Shown: positions 12,357-17,210 of the stretch, one piece after another
How positions within the stretch are numbered: the stretch's first letter is position 1
Layout of the letters: every line of letters begins with the position of its first letter
NCBI GenBank assembly: GCA_007133925.1
Contig: SLLU01000074.1
Location: 1 to 17,210 of the forward strand
Source: Candidatus Halarchaeoplasma halalkaliphilum
Lineage (GTDB): Archaea > Thermoplasmatota > Thermoplasmata > Halarchaeoplasmatales > Halarchaeoplasmataceae
Reading direction: 5' to 3'
Length of the DNA: 17,210 nt
Made by a program: the position numbers and the translations under genes
Notes under the pieces: generated by a model
What the model was told of the DNA's origin: nothing
The model's input: only the letters and a program-made list of their open reading frames with translations
Databases searched by the model: none

Positions 12357-12666
12357 TTCTATAACCGGTGGATATCTCACTGCGGAGATCGCAGGGATCA
12401 TCCTATTTCTGATAGGAGTTTACGGACTCATGACCAAGGAGGACCTCATCAAACAGGTCCTTGCCATCAACATAATATCCGCCGGTATCGTCCTTTACTT
12501 CGTTGGTGTGGCCTACGTTTCCGGTGGGGGAGTTCCCATATTACCCAATGATAAGGTCGTGGATCCCCTCCCTGCAACACTGGTGCTCACGGGCTTCGTG
12601 GTTGACGTAGCTATAACCGCCCTTGCCCTGGCCATAATCATCCGTATCAAGGGGGAAAGAAAATGA
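12349..12666 (+). CDS. mbhG: Antiporter subunit MnhC/MbhG
   Basis: MnhC is homologous to the NuoK/MnhC subunits of complex I. Three helices are visible at about residues 12-28, 38-58 and 75-98. Family residues include GLMTKEDLIKQVLAINI and the conserved DPLPATLVLTGFVVDVAITALALAI stretch (about 72-96), in which the PxALVLT-like segment and the following DVA pattern are characteristic. The start is GTG at 12349, overlapping the mnhB stop by 8 nt, and the end overlaps the mnhD ATG (ATGA). It lies next to the large antiporter-like subunit, as in all Mrp and Mbh operons. Confidence 0.9.
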   Translation: MIDSITGGYLTAEIAGIILFLIGVYGLMTKEDLIKQVLAINIISAGIVLYFVGVAYVSGGGVPILPNDKVVDPLPATLVLTGFVVDVAITALALAIIIRIKGERK

Positions 12667-14246
12667 TACCTTTGATGGTTGCTATCCCCCTTATGACCGC
12701 CTTCATACTCACCATACTGGCCGCCTTCGATGTGGGAAAGAATGTAACCCGAGTGTTGTTTCCCCTGGGGGCAGTGACCCCTCTACTTATATTCTTACTC
12801 CTGGTTGGTGACGCCCCAATGCAGGAGGTGGTGGGCGGTTGGGAACCCATTTCCGGCATAGAGGTGGCCCTGGACGGAATAAACATGTACATCCTTCTGG
12901 CGGAGTTGATCATATTCACCATGGTGGCACTGTACTCAATGGTCTATTTCGATTGGATTCGTGACACAGAGATCAAGGTGGGTAGGTCCATAATCCCCTG
13001 GAAACCGCATCTGGGAACAATAAAGCACGGTCCGGTGTATCCCCTCATGCTCCTCATGCATGCTGGGGCCATAGGTGCCCTGGTGAGCAGGGATCTCTTC
13101 AACTTCTTTGTTTACATGGAGATCGCTTTGGCGGCCACCTTCATATTGGTTGCCTTCTCCCAGGAGGTGGGTTCGAAAGAGGCGGCGTATCGTTATCTGA
13201 TATTCTCCGTGATGTCCTCTTTCTTTTTCCTCCTGGCCCTGGGTATCATATACGTGAACACGGGGTTCCTCAACATCGGACTCATACAAGAAAATATCAT
13301 ACTGAACCGGGAAACGGAGTTTGCCTTGTGGATCATGGTTGTATCTCTTTTCGTCAAGGCGGGCATATTTCCTCTACACCTTTGGTCACCCCACGTTCAC
13401 GCAAAATCACATGTGCCCGTGGCCGCCCTTGTTTCCGGCATAATGGTTACACTTCCCATGTACCGCCTCACACTGCTGGTCACCTACTTTCCGGACGGTA
13501 TCTCGTCCACCCTACTAATGATTTTCGCCTTCTCTGCCATTTTCTTCGGCATATTAGCCGCATTCCTTGAGTATGATGTATTTCGCATGCTCGCTTACTG
13601 CACTGTCACCAACATGGGATTTGTACTTCTTGGCGCAGCATTGCTAAACGAGGAGGCCGCTCTCAACCATCTATTCGTACACATGCTCCTTAAAAGTGCT
13701 CTATTCTTATCCCTTGGAACCATAATCTATGCTAAAGGTTCAAGGGACATGAGGAATCTCAACTACAGGGACAAGCCCTTCATGGCCCTGTCTGTACTGT
13801 TCCTGAGCTTCTCCCTATGCATGGTATTTCCCCTGCTCGGTTCCCATACACTGGGCACGATATACAACGAACTAAACGGCTTTTGGAAGATGGTCTTTTC
13901 AGCCGCATCCTTCGGAGTATTGCTTTACTATATGAAACTCAACCATAACCTGTTCCGTCCAGGTGGGTCAAAGGTCAAACAGCCCGTGCTACTCCACATG
14001 GTCCCTCTGTTCATGTTCATTTTGTTGATCATGTACACCTTGTTGCTCTATACCCAACCGGTGGTAATAGGATTCATATTGCTACCCGCGGCCGCATTGA
14101 TATACGCGGTGCTACACAAGATGAAACTCATGGCCTATTCGTGGAACCCCTTTTTCCAGGAACAGGGGCACCTGGGCAAGGAGATCAATATGTATACCAC
14201 CCTGGTGGTGATCACCGTTCTTGTGTTTCTATTCAAGTGGTTTTAA
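12663..14246 (+). CDS. mbhH: Antiporter-like large subunit MnhD/MbhH (divergent)
   Basis: This 527-residue, roughly 14-helix protein of the proton-antiporter (NuoLMN/MnhAD) family would form the ion channel of the module. Visible functional positions are a helix-5 glutamate in FFVYMEIALA, a helix-7 lysine in LFVKAGIFPLHLW and a helix-12 lysine in MLLKSALFLSLG. The helix-8 segment usually reading SGxMVKxGxY is SGIMVTLPMY here, so the conserved lysine is threonine. The usual GLPPFxGF block is replaced by FPLLGSHTLG. Both suggest a divergent or specialised subunit. It is the last gene; its TAA lies 18 nt inside the convergent AbrB-ACT gene, and no second antiporter-like (MnhA) gene follows. Confidence 0.9.
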   Translation: MIPLMVAIPLMTAFILTILAAFDVGKNVTRVLFPLGAVTPLLIFLLLVGDAPMQEVVGGWEPISGIEVALDGINMYILLAELIIFTMVALYSMVYFDWIRDTEIKVGRSIIPWKPHLGTIKHGPVYPLMLLMHAGAIGALVSRDLFNFFVYMEIALAATFILVAFSQEVGSKEAAYRYLIFSVMSSFFFLLALGIIYVNTGFLNIGLIQENIILNRETEFALWIMVVSLFVKAGIFPLHLWSPHVHAKSHVPVAALVSGIMVTLPMYRLTLLVTYFPDGISSTLLMIFAFSAIFFGILAAFLEYDVFRMLAYCTVTNMGFVLLGAALLNEEAALNHLFVHMLLKSALFLSLGTIIYAKGSRDMRNLNYRDKPFMALSVLFLSFSLCMVFPLLGSHTLGTIYNELNGFWKMVFSAASFGVLLYYMKLNHNLFRPGGSKVKQPVLLHMVPLFMFILLIMYTLLLYTQPVVIGFILLPAAALIYAVLHKMKLMAYSWNPFFQEQGHLGKEINMYTTLVVITVLVFLFKWF

Positions 14247-14633
14247 CACTATCTCTTTCACATCGCTCAGTCGTGAGAGTTTTTCCCTGAGCTCATCCAC
14301 GGTTATGGTCAACTTGCTCACGTCCATGACTGCCACGAAGGCAGCCTCCCTGGGACTGAGTTCTTCGCTCTCGTTGAACATTATATTGGCCTTGTAACGG
14401 GCGAGAATGGCACTGACCATGGCCAGAACACCCGGTCTTTCTCTCATTATCATCTCCAGCTCCACCAGCTTTTTTCCAGGAAAGGCAACCCGTTCCAGTC
14501 TCACTTCCTTGAGACCAGTGTCTATCTCTACTAAAAAGTATGAATCCTCGACCATACCAAGATCGTAAGCGTATTCCTGGGGTAAGCTTATCTGTCCTGT
14601 CTCCTTGATCTTGACAATCTCATAATGCGTCAT
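14229..14633 (-). CDS. AbrB-like domain fused to ACT domain, putative regulator
   Basis: From the ATG at 14633 the protein has 134 residues. The N-terminal 45 (EIVKIKETGQISLPQEYAYDLGM and following) form a SpoVT/AbrB swapped-hairpin-like domain, typically DNA binding. The remainder has the ACT pattern, a strand followed by ERPGVLAMVSAILARYKANI and then later strands, typically binding amino acids or other small ligands. A ligand-responsive DNA-binding regulator is the simplest reading; the ligand and targets are unknown. The open frame runs back to 14702, but a TATA box at 14656-14666 lies within that extension and about 28 nt before 14633, which fixes the start. Its 3' end overlaps the mnhD gene by 18 nt on the opposite strand. 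Confidence 0.75.
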   Translation of the reverse strand: MTHYEIVKIKETGQISLPQEYAYDLGMVEDSYFLVEIDTGLKEVRLERVAFPGKKLVELEMIMRERPGVLAMVSAILARYKANIMFNESEELSPREAAFVAVMDVSKLTITVDELREKLSRLSDVKEIVLKPLE

Positions 14634-14655
14634 CCCTCTCCAATCAGCTATTTGG

Positions 14656-14666
14656 TTTATAAATAT
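14656..14666 (-). promoter_or_regulatory. TATA box for the AbrB-ACT gene
   Basis: ATATTTATAAA on the minus strand is centred about 28 nt before the ATG at 14633. A GGAGAGGG tract directly before the ATG could also help ribosome binding on a short leader. Confidence 0.6.
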
Positions 14667-14705
14667 CACTGATGATTCACCGAATACTGACTTGCTGCGC
14701 AAAAG

Positions 14706-14717
14706 GATTAAATATAT
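14706..14717 (+). promoter_or_regulatory. TATA box for the glycosyltransferase gene
   Basis: ATTAAATATATC is placed to start transcription near 14738, giving a leader of about 26 nt before the ATG at 14764. It lies inside the longer open frame that starts at 14692, which argues against that longer start. Confidence 0.5.
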
Positions 14718-14763
14718 CTTAATAGTATCGGAAGGGGACTATAATCATCAGGGCGAGGCGAAT

Positions 14764-15936
14764 ATGAAGGTTTATTTCTCTGTGATAGGGATAGGATTGG
14801 GACATATGACCCGCTGTCTGGCCATAGCTGAGAGGCTTAAGCGTAACGGTGTGGAATGCGTATTCTCATCCTACGGACATGCATCGGACATCGCATCTTC
14901 CTTAGGATATAGTACCTACAGATCCATCCCCATGAGCTGGTTCCAGGATGAGAACGGAGTGGTGGATTTCGAAAGCACGTTCCTTAAAACACCCATATTC
15001 TTCAAAAAGATGTCGAGACATTTCAGGGACGAGATACACCGTATCCGGCTGGAGTCACCGGATATGGTCATATCCGATTCCAGATACACATCCATACCTG
15101 CCTCCAAGGATACCAAAGTACCCCGGCTCTACATAACCAATCAACCAAGGATACTCATGCCCCGGGAAGACGATGGCACGTCAAAAACCACATCACCCCT
15201 GGAGATGATGGGGTGCTGGGTGAATTACAGATTGCTCTCCGGTCAGGACCGGATCCTGATACCGGATTTCCCCCTTCCATATTCCATATCCAAGAGGCAT
15301 ATGATGTTCCATGACGCCCCATCGAAGTTCATAGACAAGGCTCAGTTCATCGGTCCCATCTCCGTCCAACGGCCCCGTAGAGAGATCTCAGGAAATGTAG
15401 ATGCTGTTTGTGAAAAGTACGGTGTGAAACCGGGTAACTACATCTACATCGCATTCAGCGGACCGGGTACCATAGACAAACGGATAACCGATGCCATAAA
15501 CGCTTTCTTCAAGAATCATCATTTACCCGGGATAATGGGAACGGGTAAATCGGGAAAAACAAGGATTAACAGAGAAGGGGATATGATATTGGTGGACGGT
15601 TGGATAGAGGACAGGGCGGAATTGATGGAGGGCGCTAAGTTCGTCATTACCCGGGGAGGGCTTTCAACCATAAGCGAGGTCGTAGCCTTCGGTAAACCAT
15701 CAATAGTTATCCCCCAGGGCAATCAACCGGAGCAGGAATCCAACGCCATGGGGGTGGAGGACCTGGGTATCGGTTTGAAGCTGGAGCCCCGGGAGATGGA
15801 TCTGCTACCGGAAAAGGTGGAACAGTTATTGAACTCGGAGCATATGTTCATGTCCGCCCTCAAGTGGAAAAGGGTGGCTGCAAAATGGAAGGGTGAGGAG
15901 AAGGCGGAGAGGATGATAATGGAGCTACTGGGTTAA
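14764..15936 (+). CDS. GT-B fold glycosyltransferase (MurG/UGT-like)
   Basis: The N-terminus FSVIGIGLGHMTRCLAIAERL is the glycine-rich acceptor-side loop common to MurG- and UGT-like transferases. The C-terminal half has the nucleotide-sugar side, including WIEDRAELMEGAKFVITRGG, TISEVVAFGKPSIVIPQ and the NQPEQESNA segment (about residues 280-325 from this start). It would move a sugar from a nucleotide donor to an unknown acceptor, plausibly a lipid or surface glycan, in the cytoplasm or at the inner membrane face. The 390-residue length fits. I chose ATG 14764 because a TATA box and a weak GAGG site precede it and the conserved loop starts six residues on. The 3' end overlaps the convergent radical SAM gene by 4 nt. 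Confidence 0.85.
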   Translation: MKVYFSVIGIGLGHMTRCLAIAERLKRNGVECVFSSYGHASDIASSLGYSTYRSIPMSWFQDENGVVDFESTFLKTPIFFKKMSRHFRDEIHRIRLESPDMVISDSRYTSIPASKDTKVPRLYITNQPRILMPREDDGTSKTTSPLEMMGCWVNYRLLSGQDRILIPDFPLPYSISKRHMMFHDAPSKFIDKAQFIGPISVQRPRREISGNVDAVCEKYGVKPGNYIYIAFSGPGTIDKRITDAINAFFKNHHLPGIMGTGKSGKTRINREGDMILVDGWIEDRAELMEGAKFVITRGGLSTISEVVAFGKPSIVIPQGNQPEQESNAMGVEDLGIGLKLEPREMDLLPEKVEQLLNSEHMFMSALKWKRVAAKWKGEEKAERMIMELLG

Positions 15937-17105
15937 AAGCCCATGAGACCGCAGCATCTGGAACAGAGGGGGAATACCCCGTCGAGCTGGTGAGCAAGAG
16001 TTTTTCTGAATTCCTTGAACTTCTCGTTGTTGTAGATGTGAAGGAGGGATTCGTCCATTATGTTACCCATGACAAGGTCCGGAAAGTCCCTGCAGGTGAC
16101 AACATCCCCGTTGGGCATTATGTTTGCCTCCACCCAGGGTGTCCTGCATTTTTTCCATCCCATGAAATCCGTGGGGTCCATATAATATCTTTCAAGGTCA
16201 TCTCCATCCAGGTTCGGTACGAACACCACCGGTTTTTCCCACCTTTCATTTTTCACCCTATCCACGGCTTTTCTCAGAGAATCGAAGTCCGCACCACTGT
16301 TGTCCCTCACGTAGGACTTCCATGCGAAGGGTTCCACACCGAAGGATCCCTTTATGATATCCCGGTGTTTTTCTCCCACCTCCTGGCTGGTGAACCATGA
16401 GTAATATATCACCACGCAGTCCGGTGAGAACTTCTGGGCCTCGACCACGGTCTGGTAAAGGGTATCGTAATTGTTGGAGGAAAGGGTTGTTAAAAGAAAT
16501 ACAAGCGGAAGGTCTGTTTTCTGCCTGGCCTTCTCCCGGTTTATGGCCTCCAATCCCCTGGCGGTGGTTCTAAAAGCGCCCTTAACCCCCCGGCATCGGT
16601 CGTGGATCTCCTGGGGGCCATCCAGTGAAACGCATATCATGTCCCACCGGTCCTTCACGATCCTTTCTGCACACCTCTCCAGCTTCACGCCGTTGGTGAC
16701 CACCTGGAGACTGAGATATTTTTTCTTTATGTACGTGCAAAGGTCCATCAAGCCGTCGTAGAGGAAGGGCTCTCCCCCTGTTATGTAGATGTGAGGTTTC
16801 AGGTGTTCCACATTGTCCATCATCTCGATGTACCTCTCCATGGGAACGTTTCCCCGGACCTCGGGCAGTCCGCTGCCCTCCCGGTTGTATCCTCCCTCGC
16901 CGTATTGGCCGCACACAGCGCATCTGTGATTGCACTTGTCGGTTATCCTAAGGCTCAGGAGCCATAGGGCCCTGCTTTCACCGGTATCCCTACGGATATC
17001 CAAGTTCGCGTTAACGTATTTACGGTAGGCCCCTCTAAGGAGCTTATGGGTCAAAGCCGGGTGGGTGACGAAGGGTTTTACAAGACCCGTGGGGAATTTT
17101 TTCAT
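15933..17105 (-). CDS. Radical SAM protein with C-terminal SPASM-like domain
   Basis: The CNHRCAVC motif (C58, C62, C65) binds the radical-SAM 4Fe-4S cluster, GGEP (110-113) contacts SAM, and VSLDGP is the usual strand-5 motif. The last 70 residues form a SPASM-like region: KCRTPW, then IMPNGDVVTCRDFPDLVMGNI, and finally CSRCC, which could hold one or two auxiliary clusters. Family members modify peptides or proteins or act in cofactor synthesis. No small precursor peptide is obvious nearby, so the substrate is unknown. At 390 residues it is full length. The ATG at 17105 follows the stop of the upstream same-strand gene by 15 nt, implying one transcript. Confidence 0.88.
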   Translation of the reverse strand: MKKFPTGLVKPFVTHPALTHKLLRGAYRKYVNANLDIRRDTGESRALWLLSLRITDKCNHRCAVCGQYGEGGYNREGSGLPEVRGNVPMERYIEMMDNVEHLKPHIYITGGEPFLYDGLMDLCTYIKKKYLSLQVVTNGVKLERCAERIVKDRWDMICVSLDGPQEIHDRCRGVKGAFRTTARGLEAINREKARQKTDLPLVFLLTTLSSNNYDTLYQTVVEAQKFSPDCVVIYYSWFTSQEVGEKHRDIIKGSFGVEPFAWKSYVRDNSGADFDSLRKAVDRVKNERWEKPVVFVPNLDGDDLERYYMDPTDFMGWKKCRTPWVEANIMPNGDVVTCRDFPDLVMGNIMDESLLHIYNNEKFKEFRKTLAHQLDGVFPLCSRCCGLMGF

Positions 17106-17120
17106 CTAGTGTTTCTCCCT

Positions 17121-17210
17121 CTACAATGTTTCACGGAGGAGTGGTGATATCTCGTGGGGCATCTTTGCCACAGGGACACCCGCTTCTTGGAAAGCCTTCA
17201 TCTTCGACTC
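17121..17210 (-). CDS. sucD: C-terminal end of probable succinyl-CoA ligase alpha subunit (5' part outside window)
   Basis: The last 29 codons of a minus-strand gene end in TAG at 17121-17123. The sequence ESKMKAFQEAGVPVAKM continuing with PHEISPLLRETL matches the C-terminus of SucD (pattern: AGVxVA, then P.EI..LL...L). The full enzyme makes succinyl-CoA, or hydrolyses it to form ATP or GTP, in the TCA cycle. Identification from 29 residues is tentative, and other CoA-binding, ligase-type alpha subunits are possible. The radical SAM gene follows after 15 nt. Confidence 0.55.
   Translation of the reverse strand, partial: ESKMKAFQEAGVPVAKMPHEISPLLRETL

Noticed and set aside
10312..14246. Complete membrane-bound hydrogenase or complete seven-gene Mrp operon
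   Set aside because: No hydrogenase large or small subunit and no MnhA-length antiporter subunit is present; only the MbhA-H type module is encoded.
14692..14763. Longer N-terminus of the glycosyltransferase from 14692
   Set aside because: The extension contains the presumed TATA box and precedes the normal family start (FSVIGIGLGH), so ATG 14764 is preferred.

Overview
The window looks archaeal and most likely euryarchaeal. Thermoplasmatota is a guess from general gene content, and no taxonomic marker fixes it. Support for Archaea comes from the families present (Pth2, UPF0201, DRG-type GTPase, DUF1616, DUF116, Mbh/Mrp antiporter subunits), from TATA boxes about 26 nt upstream of start codons (leaderless or nearly leaderless genes), from GGAGGTGAT-type ribosome sites inside operons, and from a tRNA without an encoded CCA. 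HypA, HypD and an Mbh-type ion-pumping module suggest an anaerobe with [NiFe] hydrogenase metabolism.

Layout. The left edge (1-174) holds a 23-codon remnant of a DUF99 gene, a perfect 16-bp inverted repeat and the start of an unidentified minus-strand gene. Positions 187-1141 (minus) carry a DUF1616 membrane protein and pth2. Positions 1192-3347 (minus) carry UPF0201, a TIM-barrel isomerase/epimerase-like protein and a DUF21-CBS (CNNM/CorC-like) membrane protein. Positions 3393-4195 are non-coding in the protein sense: a tRNA-Val(CAC) gene with an unusually long structured leader, then 2.3 tandem copies of a 239-bp unit. That unit is packed with small hairpins and repeatedly carries the tRNA's own 3' end, AGCCCACT. 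This is the most unusual part of the window. Positions 4196-4951 (plus) encode a small lipoprotein and a two-helix membrane/coiled-coil protein whose start codon is abnormal.

Positions 4948-9723 and on to 10103 (minus) read, from upstream to downstream: hypA, hypD, a DRG GTPase, DUF116, then (own promoter) a UbiA prenyltransferase and a Cas4-like nuclease with four inserted membrane helices. Divergently, 10201-14246 (plus) is a tight operon. It opens with a leaderless 34-codon ORF and continues with eight subunits in the order MnhE, F, G, MbhD, MbhE, MnhB, MnhC, MnhD. This is the order of the sodium/proton antiporter half (MbhA-H) of the archaeal membrane-bound hydrogenase, without the hydrogenase half. 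Positions 14229-14633 (minus) encode an AbrB-ACT regulator-like protein. Positions 14764-15936 (plus) encode a GT-B glycosyltransferase. Positions 15933-17105 (minus) encode a radical SAM/SPASM protein, just downstream of a gene whose last 29 codons resemble succinyl-CoA ligase alpha.

How the genes relate. HypA and HypD mature [NiFe] hydrogenase. Their shared 97-nt divergent promoter region with an Mbh-type antiporter module suggests the antiporter serves, or once served, a membrane-bound hydrogenase or related complex encoded elsewhere. Pth2, UPF0201, DRG and tRNA-Val are translation or RNA related housekeeping. UbiA, the glycosyltransferase and DUF1616 fit lipid, envelope and membrane functions.
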